Origin: Croceitalea sp947503285
GTDB lineage: Bacteria > Bacteroidota > Bacteroidia > Flavobacteriales > Flavobacteriaceae
Assembly (NCBI RefSeq): GCF_036985505.1
Contig: NZ_BTGQ01000002.1
Location: 682,001-746,000, forward strand
Direction: 5' to 3'
DNA length: 64,000 bases
The position numbers were made by a program, and so were the translations under genes. Each line of letters starts with the position of its first letter. The first letter of the stretch is position 1. The notes under the pieces were generated by a model. It was not told the origin of the DNA. It was given only the letters and a program-made list of their open reading frames with translations, and did no database searches. Positions 27,666 to 35,698 of this stretch are shown one piece after another.

Positions 27666-28088
27666 ATGACACCAAGCGAGATTTTCAGTACGGCCAATAT
27701 GACCGCGATGCCCATGTGGCTATTGTTAATGGCACTCCCAAAATGGAAGGTCACTAGATTCTTGATTGATTACAAAATCGTCCCCTTACTTCTGGCCATT
27801 CTTTACGTTGTTTTTATTGTTAGGGCCATACAGATTGGGGGATGGATGGATTTTGGCAGTTTGGATTCCGTAATGGCCTTGTTTACCGAAGAGAACGCCG
27901 TCTTAGCAGGATGGATCCATTATCTGGCCTTTGATCTTCTGGTAGGCATGTGGATGGTCAATCAAAATGCAAAACTAAAAATACATCGACTGCTTATGGT
28001 ACCCTGCCTTTTGGGCACCTTTATGTTCGGCCCCGTGGGGTTTGCCCTTTTCATCATATTAAAAACCATCAAAAAACAACAATCATGA
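27666..28088 (+). CDS. ABA4-like (DUF4281) membrane protein
   Basis: Protein of 140 residues with four hydrophobic segments. The pattern IFSTANMTAMPMWLLLMALP, then VLAGWIHYLAFDLLVGMWM and LLMVPCLLGTFMFGPVGFALF is characteristic of the ABA4-like/DUF4281 family, named for a plant protein needed in neoxanthin synthesis; bacterial members have no fixed role. The conserved W-I-H-Y-x-x-F-D-L motif is present. Its stop overlaps the start of the next membrane-protein gene, and a LytS/LytTR pair follows, so the four genes look like one unit. Confidence 0.8.
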   Translation: MTPSEIFSTANMTAMPMWLLLMALPKWKVTRFLIDYKIVPLLLAILYVVFIVRAIQIGGWMDFGSLDSVMALFTEENAVLAGWIHYLAFDLLVGMWMVNQNAKLKIHRLLMVPCLLGTFMFGPVGFALFIILKTIKKQQS

Positions 28089-28885
28089 AGTATATCAATC
28101 AAATTTTTAAAATCCTCAAAAAAGAAAGTCCGATTCTTTATTCGATTGTGATGCTCTTCTTTAGTGGTGCAGTCGCCTGTCTTGTCGCACTGGCATTTGA
28201 CGATAGGCAATTAGCGGGGATCAACGTTTGGATCAAACCCTTCAAATTCTTGATTTCCACTGCAATCTATGTAGCGACCGTTGGGTATTTGATTACTTTT
28301 TACCCCTATTCGACCCTAAAGAAAAATAGCATTCGTAATATTGTTTCGTGGACCTTATTACTTGAACTCGGCATCATCGTATACCAAGCCGCAAGGGGAG
28401 TTCCATCGCATTACAATGGCAGTACCGCTTTTGACGCGATGCTCTTCGCGGGTATGGGTATCCTTATCGGTATCAATGTCTTGATCATGGTACTTTTTAT
28501 CATTGATACCATTCGATTGAAGCTCGCCTTAGGGCGACCCGTACAGTTTGCGATTTTAATAGGTTGGATCGTTGTGTTCTTTGGAAGTTGGATCGGGGGA
28601 ACCATGATTTCACAAATGGCCCACAACGTAGGTGTCGCCGACGGAGGTGATGGATTGCCCCTATTGAACTGGAGTACCGTTGCAGGTGATCTGCGTATCG
28701 CCCATTTCTTCGGGTTGCATGGCATACAGCTCATTCCTTTATTCGCATTTTGGATCGGCCACAAATGGAATATCAAAAAAAGCCACCAACTGCGTTATAT
28801 ATTGCTATTTGGGTTGTTTTATTCCTCTTGGATCGCATTCACTTTCTATCAAGCGAAAAGTGGTATTCCGTTAATTCGTTTGTAA
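28085..28885 (+). CDS. Seven- or eight-helix membrane protein of unknown function
   Basis: I start this at ATG 28085 (266 residues), which gives an ATGA overlap with the ABA4-like gene; the frame is open further upstream but inside that gene. Hydrophobic helices recur through the whole length (for example VMLFFSGAVACLVALAF, FAILIGWIVVFFGSWIGG). Polar residues within helices include H in RIAHFFGLHGIQLIP and the run WIKPFKFLISTAIY. I do not recognise a named family with confidence; similar proteins occur in Flavobacteriia. It may sense a membrane signal for the downstream kinase or act with the ABA4-like protein on a lipid or pigment. Confidence 0.8.
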   Translation: MKYINQIFKILKKESPILYSIVMLFFSGAVACLVALAFDDRQLAGINVWIKPFKFLISTAIYVATVGYLITFYPYSTLKKNSIRNIVSWTLLLELGIIVYQAARGVPSHYNGSTAFDAMLFAGMGILIGINVLIMVLFIIDTIRLKLALGRPVQFAILIGWIVVFFGSWIGGTMISQMAHNVGVADGGDGLPLLNWSTVAGDLRIAHFFGLHGIQLIPLFAFWIGHKWNIKKSHQLRYILLFGLFYSSWIAFTFYQAKSGIPLIRL

Positions 28886-28896
28886 CTTGGTCCTTG

Positions 28897-29955
28897 ATGT
28901 TAGTACGATTCGACAAGAAAAAACGCAAACAGTGGATAGGTTTCAACGATACCTGGTTCATGGTCATCGGGGTTATCATTTTGAGTTTTGTCACCGATTA
29001 CATCTTCAGCAACTCCTTTAGCAGGTATCCCTTTGGGGAGGCCATCTTACGTTGGAGTACATCGCTTTTCTTTTCTATTTTCAACTGGTCCATCATTCGA
29101 GAGATGATGATCTGGTTACGAAAAAAATACCCCTTGTTAAAGGATAATAGCAAGCGTATAGCCCTGCTTTTTCTAGCCATAGTAAGCACAGTGATTTTTG
29201 TGGATGTTATTGGGGGAAAGCTGATTTCGTGGCTCTGGAACCTCAGTTACAATCCAAGTTCACGGTCTAGGATCATTGTTCCTGTGATTATCATAAGCAC
29301 CATGATCATGGCCATTTATGAAGCTATTTATTTTTACATCCGTTTAAAAAAAGCTATCCGAGAAGAAGAACGTGCAAAACAAGTCGTGATCCAGACCCAA
29401 CTGGATACCCTTCGAAACCAAGCACAACCCCATTTTCTGTTCAATACGCTCAATACGCTACGCGATATCATCGAGGAAAACCCCAAGGCAGAGGCCATGG
29501 AATTTGTGGATAAAATAGCGGATGTCTACCGTTTTATTCTAGAATCGGGCAACGCCCATGTAATACCCTTGCGCGACGAATTGAAATTTGCCCGTTCGTA
29601 CCTACATATCCAATCGGAACGGTTTGGCGACAACTTAAAGGTTCATTGGAATCTTACCAATGCTTTTCTTGATCATATGATTGTACCCATGAGCTTGCAA
29701 CTACTCTTAGAGAATGCCATAAAACATAATACCATTTCAAAAGCAAAACCCTTATGTGTTGAAGTTGCGATTAAAGAAGAGTACTTGACGGTAACCAATC
29801 GTATACAGCCCAAATCGACCCAATTGCCCTCAACCAAATTAGGACTCAAAAATATCACGGAACGTTATGCTTTAATATCCCCCAAAGGTTTGGAAATGGA
29901 AAGAAAAGATGGCAACTTTAGGGTGGCCCTGCCTTTGTTAAGGCAAATTGATTAA
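28897..29955 (+). CDS. LytS-type sensor histidine kinase
   Basis: I choose ATG 28897, 11 bases after the previous stop (352 residues); an in-frame ATG at 28750 would overlap that gene by 136 bases. Four transmembrane segments lie in residues about 15-185, then a His_kinase domain (PF06580 type): QPHFLFNTLNTLRDII carries the phospho-accepting histidine, and LLLENAIKHNTISK is the ATP-binding N box. The C-terminal G box is reduced to GLKNITERYAL. There is no periplasmic sensor domain, so the signal is probably perceived in the membrane. It overlaps the LytTR regulator gene and certainly pairs with it. Confidence 0.88.
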   Translation: MLVRFDKKKRKQWIGFNDTWFMVIGVIILSFVTDYIFSNSFSRYPFGEAILRWSTSLFFSIFNWSIIREMMIWLRKKYPLLKDNSKRIALLFLAIVSTVIFVDVIGGKLISWLWNLSYNPSSRSRIIVPVIIISTMIMAIYEAIYFYIRLKKAIREEERAKQVVIQTQLDTLRNQAQPHFLFNTLNTLRDIIEENPKAEAMEFVDKIADVYRFILESGNAHVIPLRDELKFARSYLHIQSERFGDNLKVHWNLTNAFLDHMIVPMSLQLLLENAIKHNTISKAKPLCVEVAIKEEYLTVTNRIQPKSTQLPSTKLGLKNITERYALISPKGLEMERKDGNFRVALPLLRQID

Positions 29956-30718
29956 AACCACGATTTTGCAGATACTTATCATAGAAGATGAACCACGCGC
30001 CGTTCGACAGTTACGCAATATGTTGAACGCCTGCAATTTTGATTATCAGGTATTGGATGTAATTGATAGCGTAGAAGATGCCATAACATGGTTTAAGACC
30101 AATGCAACCCCACAATTGGTATTTATGGACATACAATTGGCCGACGGGCTCAGTTTTGAGATCTTTCAAAAAACCCAGATTACTGCCCCCATCATTTTTA
30201 CCACCGCATTTGATCAGTATGCCATTCAAGCCTTTAAGGTCAATAGCATTGACTATTTATTAAAACCCATCCGCAAAGAAGACTTAAAGCATGCCTTGGA
30301 CAAATTTCAAAAAACAAACCAACCGTCCTCCTTGGCGCCTGGGATATTGAAAAAGCTTCTGGGTTCGTTGCAAACCCAAGAATATCGATCGGGAATACTG
30401 GTTAAGGATGGCAACGGGTTCGTACAAGTGCAAATGGCGGATATCGTATACTTTTATTCAGAAGACAGTATCACTTTTGCGGTTACCCAAGACAAACGAT
30501 TTATCGTTGATGAAACCTTAGACCAATTATCAACCACATTGGATCCAAAGATATTTTATCAAATCAACCGCGGACAGGTGATTGCCAAGAAAGCTATTTT
30601 GAAAGTGAACCCTTACTTCAACCATCGTTTGAAACTGACGGTTTCGTCACCCAGAAATCAAGAATTTATCGTAAGCCGACCAAAGACCAAAGCGTTTAAA
30701 AATTGGCTTAACTTTTAG
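29948..30718 (+). CDS. LytTR-family response regulator
   Basis: Protein of 256 residues from a TTG start overlapping the kinase by 8 bases. The receiver domain has the acidic pair IIEDEPRAVRQL, the phospho-acceptor D61 in LVFMDIQLADGL, and the conserved K in DYLLKPIRKEDL. The C-terminal 100 residues are a LytTR DNA-binding domain (VYFYSEDSITFAVTQ, FYQINRGQVIAKKAIL). It should bind pairs of direct repeats about one or two helical turns apart; I did not find its site reliably. Likely target: its own membrane-protein operon. Confidence 0.92.
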   Translation: MIKTTILQILIIEDEPRAVRQLRNMLNACNFDYQVLDVIDSVEDAITWFKTNATPQLVFMDIQLADGLSFEIFQKTQITAPIIFTTAFDQYAIQAFKVNSIDYLLKPIRKEDLKHALDKFQKTNQPSSLAPGILKKLLGSLQTQEYRSGILVKDGNGFVQVQMADIVYFYSEDSITFAVTQDKRFIVDETLDQLSTTLDPKIFYQINRGQVIAKKAILKVNPYFNHRLKLTVSSPRNQEFIVSRPKTKAFKNWLNF

Positions 30719-30947
30719 TTCTAAGGGTTTCCGTAAGGTTTTTAATCAAAATATTTCTGTAGCGTATGAACAGATTAAGGCCTGCCAAATAATCCGGCCG
30801 ATTTGGGTTCAAAAGCACAAAATCATCAAAATTTCAACCCAAATATTTCCTTTTTAAGGGTGAAAATTCCGCTTCACCTATCTTTTTAATGTACGGGAGG
30901 TCAGGCTGTGCTTCATTTGCAGCATAATTAAACATAAAAAAACAATA

Positions 30948-32504
30948 ATGAAAAAATTAGCAAGCCTTTTAGTAATCGCAGGAATTTTATTTTCCTGTTC
31001 AGAAGATGATTCCGATGAAATCGTCGTTACCCCTACACCGACACCTCCAGCAGGTTCGGCCAATATCGTCATCAACGAAGTAGCCTATTTAAGTGGCGAA
31101 GTGGAACTCACGAATACCGGTGATGCGGTGATGGACGTTAGTGACTACTTTTTATGCCTAGGGCCGGGCACCTATATTCAAGTGGGTGGCATCATCGCCA
31201 GTGGCGATGCCAATCTTGCTCCCGGTGCGTTTCTGGTATTGGATTATGATATGCCAAACGCGACCGGTGGCCTAGGCCTTTACCGTAATAATTCTGGCTT
31301 TGGCGATGCAGCGAATATTGCTGATTTTGTGCAATGGGGAGATGCGGGAAGCGCTCGGGAAAACGTTGCGGTTGCAGCCGGCATTTGGACGGATGGGGAT
31401 TTTGTTCCGGTGTTGGGAAATGCAAATAACAGCATCGTTTTTGATGGGAATGGCAATGCCGCTTCCGACTGGGCAGAAACAGCTACAGTTACCCTTGGCG
31501 CTGCGAATATTACCACGGCCCCTGAAGCGGAAGTACGTTCCGTAGTCATCAACGAAGTGGAATACTTGGTAAATGATGAGATAGAACTTTACAATAACGG
31601 TAACGTAACGGTAGACCTTACCGATTACTGGATGTGCCTAGGCCCTGGGCAGTACTTTAGGATCGGTGACGCGGCCATGACGACTATCGTTTCCGGTTCC
31701 ACCAACCTTGCCCCTGGGGAGTTCTTGGTCATCACCCCGGCCACCTTACAGGCCGCTGACGATGCAGGTGGACTTGGCCTCTATGCCAACAACGATGGTT
31801 TTGGTGACGCCTCGAATATTAGAAGCTTCGTGCAGTGGGGCGCTGCGGGCAACGCCAGGGAGAGCGTCGCCGTGGAAGCCGGTATCTGGAACGCAGGTGG
31901 TTTCGTACCAAACGTACCTTCTGGAGGCAGCATCGCGTATGACGGTGAAGGCCTTACTTCCAATGATTGGGACGGCACCGGAACAATTACCCTAGGAGAA
32001 GCCAATGTATTTACAGAAACTGAGGTACGTTCCGTAATCATCAACGAAGTGGAGTACTTGGTGAATGATGAGATAGAACTTTACAACAACGGTAACGTAA
32101 CGGTAGACCTTTCAAACTATTGGATGTGCCTTGGCCCCGGGCAGTACTTTAGAATCGGTGACGCGGCCATGACCACCATTGTTTCCGGTTCCGCAAACCT
32201 TGCCCCAGGGGAGTTCTTGGTCATCACCCCGGCCACCTTACAGGCCGCAGACGATGCCGGTGGGCTTGGCCTCTATGCCAACAACGATGGTTTTGGTGAC
32301 GCGGTAAACATCAGGAGCTTCGTGCAGTGGGGCGCTGCGGGCAATGCCAGGGAGAGCGTCGCCGTTGAGGCCGGTATCTGGAATGCGGGCGGTTTTGTGC
32401 CGAATGTGGCCACCGGCAGCAGTATCGCCTATGATGGTGAAGGCCTTACTTCCGATGATTGGGAAGAAGACACTACCCCAAGTTTAGGAAGTGGCAATAA
32501 TTAG
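30948..32504 (+). CDS. Surface lipoprotein with three lamin-tail-like domains
   Basis: Protein of 518 residues with a lipobox (FSCSEDDSDE, C17) followed by acidic residues and a proline/threonine linker, a pattern linked to surface export in Bacteroidota. Three units of about 150 residues follow, each of LTD type: VVINEVEYLVNDEIELYNNG, VDLTDYWMCLGPGQY, APGEFLVITPATL. Units 2 and 3 are nearly identical at DNA level (period 492 bases), while unit 1 is divergent. The gene stands alone between a LytTR operon and a strong terminator. Binding of DNA or polysaccharide has been suggested for LTD proteins, but the ligand is unknown. Confidence 0.85.
   Translation: MKKLASLLVIAGILFSCSEDDSDEIVVTPTPTPPAGSANIVINEVAYLSGEVELTNTGDAVMDVSDYFLCLGPGTYIQVGGIIASGDANLAPGAFLVLDYDMPNATGGLGLYRNNSGFGDAANIADFVQWGDAGSARENVAVAAGIWTDGDFVPVLGNANNSIVFDGNGNAASDWAETATVTLGAANITTAPEAEVRSVVINEVEYLVNDEIELYNNGNVTVDLTDYWMCLGPGQYFRIGDAAMTTIVSGSTNLAPGEFLVITPATLQAADDAGGLGLYANNDGFGDASNIRSFVQWGAAGNARESVAVEAGIWNAGGFVPNVPSGGSIAYDGEGLTSNDWDGTGTITLGEANVFTETEVRSVIINEVEYLVNDEIELYNNGNVTVDLSNYWMCLGPGQYFRIGDAAMTTIVSGSANLAPGEFLVITPATLQAADDAGGLGLYANNDGFGDAVNIRSFVQWGAAGNARESVAVEAGIWNAGGFVPNVATGSSIAYDGEGLTSDDWEEDTTPSLGSGNN
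31530..32464 (+). repeat. Recent tandem duplication of a lamin-tail domain (492-base period)
   Basis: The segments 31530-32021 and 32022-32464 align without gaps, at an offset of 492 bases, with only scattered substitutions (for example the phrase GGTAACGTAACGGTAGACCT occurs in both). The near identity, including synonymous positions, shows that the duplication is recent or is maintained by gene conversion. Confidence 0.9.
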
Positions 32505-32555
32505 TATCACATCATTTTAGTTTAGTTCATTGTCTAACTCTATTTTGAAGTTGAT

Positions 32556-32588
32556 AAAGCCCGCATAAAATGCGGGCTTTGTTTTTTT
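32556..32588 (+). terminator. Rho-independent terminator after the lamin-tail gene
   Basis: A perfect 10-bp stem (AAAGCCCGCA / TGCGGGCTTT) with a 5-base TAAAA loop is followed by GTTTTTTT. It lies 52 bases after the stop codon of the lamin-tail lipoprotein gene. Confidence 0.9.
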
Positions 32589-32906
32589 ACCATTTCAGGT
32601 TTAGGAAACCCATCTATAATCCCTCTTCCTGGAATAAAAAGTGATTTTTCTTAACGGGTAATAAACCTTAATCGTATATTTTGAAAATGATTACTTGCCT
32701 ATGGTATTATCATATAGAAAATGAAAAATTGGTCACCCGTTGCCAAAAAAATGTACATCCCGGAAAAACCGAAGTACATTTTCTTACCATTTTCACTCAT
32801 TGACTTCCTATGTTTTTTTGTTCCGAAGGCTTACTTTCAGAAACCGGTTTCAACTATTGGGCAGTTTTACACAACATAGCCAAAAGGAAATCCTATTTTT
32901 GAGCGT
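32589..32906. promoter_or_regulatory. Intergenic region with a -7-like box next to the kinase start
   Basis: The region is AT-rich and has no ORF. TATTTTTG at 32894-32901 fits the Bacteroidota -7 consensus TAnnTTTG perfectly, but no TTG lies at the proper distance upstream, and the ATG follows after only 5 bases. If it is real, the transcript would be almost leaderless. Otherwise the box is chance in an AT-rich sequence. Confidence 0.3.
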
Positions 32907-34772
32907 ATGAGGTTAAAAAAAATTCATCTGTATAGCTGTTTCTTATTTGGCTTTCTGGTGTGTATGGCACAACAATCAGAGATCGATAGTTTAGAGCAGT
33001 TGTTACAACGAAAATCCTTGACCGACACAGCAAAGATCAAGGTGCTATTGCGACTATCTGAGTTTTACGGACAAGTGGATATCAAGGAGAGCCTTTCTTA
33101 CTCCAAAAAGGCTTTAAAAATGGTAGACGCTACCGAGTCAAGGCAAAACCTGTTTCATTCGTTGATCAGGGTAGGCGTCGCTTTCAGGTTGAATGCATCA
33201 AGAGACAGCGCGCTATTTTATCTGCAAAAGGCATCGGATATTGCCATTTCAAACGACAACAAAACCAATCGTTTAAGGGCCAATAAAGAATTATTGGCGC
33301 TATATCAAGAAGCCAGGTATTTAGAGGAAGCCCTGAAGTTAAGTATGGTAAACCTTGAAATGACCAAAGACGAACCAGACAGTGCAGAAAAGGGCAAGCA
33401 GTATGTTGATTTAGCCAATATTTATCGAAGAATGCGGAAATTTGAGCAAGCCATTACCAACTATGATAAGGGAATTGCCATTTATGATGATGTTGGGGAC
33501 GAAGGTGGAAAAATGTCAGCGATGGCCCAAGCAGCATATGCCTATATTGGATTAGAGGAATTTGAAAAAGCAAGTAGAAACCTAATGGTATCCCTAGTAT
33601 ATTTTCAAAAAGTGGACCGACTGGCCAGTATTGGTGGAAACTATATTGGTCTAGGGAATATTGAAAGCGTACAAAACCAACATGACAAGGCCGTGCCTTA
33701 CTATCTAAAGGCAAAGGAGCTCTTTACAAAAACCAAACATTTGGCCCTTATAAAAGATTTGGACCATAAACTATTTATAAGCTACAGTGCGTTGGGCAAG
33801 CGAGATTCGGCAAATGCTGCCTACAAACGTTATACTGCACTTAAGGATAGTTTGGATTCAAAAGAACGAAAGCGTCTTCTGGCTGAAATGAAGACCAAAT
33901 TCGAGACCGAAAAAATAGAAGCGGAAAAGAATACGGCCAAAGCGGAGGCCGCACTGGCCAAGGCCAACAATCGCATCAAGAACTATCTTTTGGTCGGTTT
34001 GTTGTTTCTTCTGTTCGCAGTGGCCATTATCTATAATTATTATATCAAAAAAACGAAGGCCCAAAAAAGTGCTGAAGTGGCAGCGGTTGAACTAAAACAA
34101 GTACAGAAGCAATTGGCGCTGGAAAAACAGTATCGAGACAGCGAACTAAAGGCCCTGAAAGCACAAATGAATCCGCACTTTATCTTTAATTCCTTGAATT
34201 CTATTCAAGAATATGTGGTGTTGAACAAAAAGAAGGAGGCCAGTAGTTATCTACAAAAATTCGCTTCCTTGATCCGTTCCTATCTCGATTTCAGTGAAGT
34301 TGGTGCCGTCACCATTAGAGAGGAATATGATACCCTTTCCAAATACCTTGAATTGGAAAAACTCCGGTTTGAAGAGACCTTTTCATACGCAATGGTCATC
34401 GAGATCGGTGTGCCCAAATCAGGGAGGATACCGACCATGCTTATACAGCCTTTTGTTGAAAATGCCTTGGTACACGGGTTATTGCATAAAAAGGACCATA
34501 GAAAGCTTGACATTGTTTTTGCATTGGTCGATGAAGATAAAATCAAATGTACCATACAAGATAATGGTGTAGGGCGTGAATATACCAAAGAACTCAAAAG
34601 AAAGGTTCATGGGTCATTTGCAACAAAGGCAACCAAAGACCGTTTAGAGCTGCTCAACTATAGAAGGGACAAAAAAATAGGGATAGAAATCAATGACCTA
34701 TACACCGATGGGGGGGTCGCAAACGGCACCAGGGTCGTACTGACCATTCCCCTTTTGAAAACAATTGTATGA
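32907..34772 (+). CDS. TPR-containing LytS-type sensor histidine kinase
   Basis: Protein of 621 residues. A signal sequence (ending near VCMAQ) is followed by six or more TPR repeats in the periplasm (about 40-320; YVDLANIYRRMRKFEQAITNYDKGIAIY is typical). Next come a charged coiled coil, a transmembrane helix (about 353-373, NYLLVGLLFLLFAVAIIYNYY), a second coiled coil and a PF06580 kinase domain with NPHFIFNSLNSIQEYV (phospho-His) and QPFVENALVHGLLH (N box), DNGVGR (G box). The ATGA overlap with the next gene pairs it with that LytTR regulator. Periplasmic TPRs suggest sensing of a protein or peptide ligand. Confidence 0.93.
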   Translation: MRLKKIHLYSCFLFGFLVCMAQQSEIDSLEQLLQRKSLTDTAKIKVLLRLSEFYGQVDIKESLSYSKKALKMVDATESRQNLFHSLIRVGVAFRLNASRDSALFYLQKASDIAISNDNKTNRLRANKELLALYQEARYLEEALKLSMVNLEMTKDEPDSAEKGKQYVDLANIYRRMRKFEQAITNYDKGIAIYDDVGDEGGKMSAMAQAAYAYIGLEEFEKASRNLMVSLVYFQKVDRLASIGGNYIGLGNIESVQNQHDKAVPYYLKAKELFTKTKHLALIKDLDHKLFISYSALGKRDSANAAYKRYTALKDSLDSKERKRLLAEMKTKFETEKIEAEKNTAKAEAALAKANNRIKNYLLVGLLFLLFAVAIIYNYYIKKTKAQKSAEVAAVELKQVQKQLALEKQYRDSELKALKAQMNPHFIFNSLNSIQEYVVLNKKKEASSYLQKFASLIRSYLDFSEVGAVTIREEYDTLSKYLELEKLRFEETFSYAMVIEIGVPKSGRIPTMLIQPFVENALVHGLLHKKDHRKLDIVFALVDEDKIKCTIQDNGVGREYTKELKRKVHGSFATKATKDRLELLNYRRDKKIGIEINDLYTDGGVANGTRVVLTIPLLKTIV

Positions 34773-35518
34773 AAGCACTTATCATAGACGACGAGGCCAA
34801 GGCCAGAAACCTTTTGCGGGTTCTGGTCACCGAGAACTGCCCAAGAATCAAAACGATCTTACAAGCGGATAGTTTGATGGGTGGTGTGGATATCATTAAA
34901 AACGAAGCGCCCAATATCGTATTCTTGGATATTGAAATGCCACGCCATTCAGGTCTTGAGATCTTGGATTTCATCAGTAGGGAGGTATCAAACTTTGAAA
35001 TCATCTTTACCACCGCCTACCGAAAGTACGCATTGGAGGCCTTTCAATTGTCCGCAATCGATTATCTGCTGAAACCCATAGGACCGGAACAGGTCAAAAA
35101 TGCCGTGGATAGGGCCATTGCCTTTATCGGAAAATCGACCCTCTACGACAAACTTGAAAACCTCAAGGTCTTTCTAGAAGAAAAGCGGTTTGACAAAATA
35201 GCCTTACCCGTAAGTGATGGTATTGAATTTGTCTCGTTCAACGATATTATCATGCTCAAAGCGGACAGCATGTATACCACCTTCCATATTAAGGGACACA
35301 AAGAAATGGTGGTCAGCAAGCCATTAAAGCATTTTGTGCAACCCCTGCAAAAAGTGCCGAGTTTCTATCGGCCCCACCGTTCTTTTATGATCAATCTCGT
35401 GCATTTGAGAAAGTATGTGAAGTCTGATGGGGGTTACATTGAAATGGACGAACAACTTACCGCCTCCATTTCTAGGGACAATAAAGAAGAGTTCCTGAAA
35501 ATTATCCAAAACATCTAG
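34769..35518 (+). CDS. LytTR-family response regulator
   Basis: Protein of 249 residues. The receiver domain shows IIDDEAKARNLL, phospho-acceptor D54 in IVFLDIEMPRHSGLE, T in FTTAY and K in DYLLKPIGPEQ. The LytTR domain covers about 145-249 (FVSFNDIIMLKADSMYTTF, FYRPHRSFMINLVHLRKYV). It overlaps the TPR kinase gene by four bases. The DUF285 lipoprotein gene 180 bases downstream is a possible target, judged only from proximity. Confidence 0.93.
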   Translation: MKALIIDDEAKARNLLRVLVTENCPRIKTILQADSLMGGVDIIKNEAPNIVFLDIEMPRHSGLEILDFISREVSNFEIIFTTAYRKYALEAFQLSAIDYLLKPIGPEQVKNAVDRAIAFIGKSTLYDKLENLKVFLEEKRFDKIALPVSDGIEFVSFNDIIMLKADSMYTTFHIKGHKEMVVSKPLKHFVQPLQKVPSFYRPHRSFMINLVHLRKYVKSDGGYIEMDEQLTASISRDNKEEFLKIIQNI

Positions 35519-35698
35519 GGTTTCCAAAAACCTTTAGAAGGGCAAGAACGGCTTAGGGCAGTTCAAAATTACGGTACAGCAATCGTCGCTTTTCAACGGC
35601 ATGAGTGGGTGTAAGTTTGCTTAGGGAACTCTTATGGTACCACATTATGGTATTGTGGGAGTTTTTTATTGAAAACTAAATTTTAAAACATTAAATCC

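Noticed and set aside
31530..32464. CRISPR array or short tandem repeat
   Set aside because: The repeats are 492 bases long, in frame and coding; there are no short repeat-spacer units here or elsewhere in the window.
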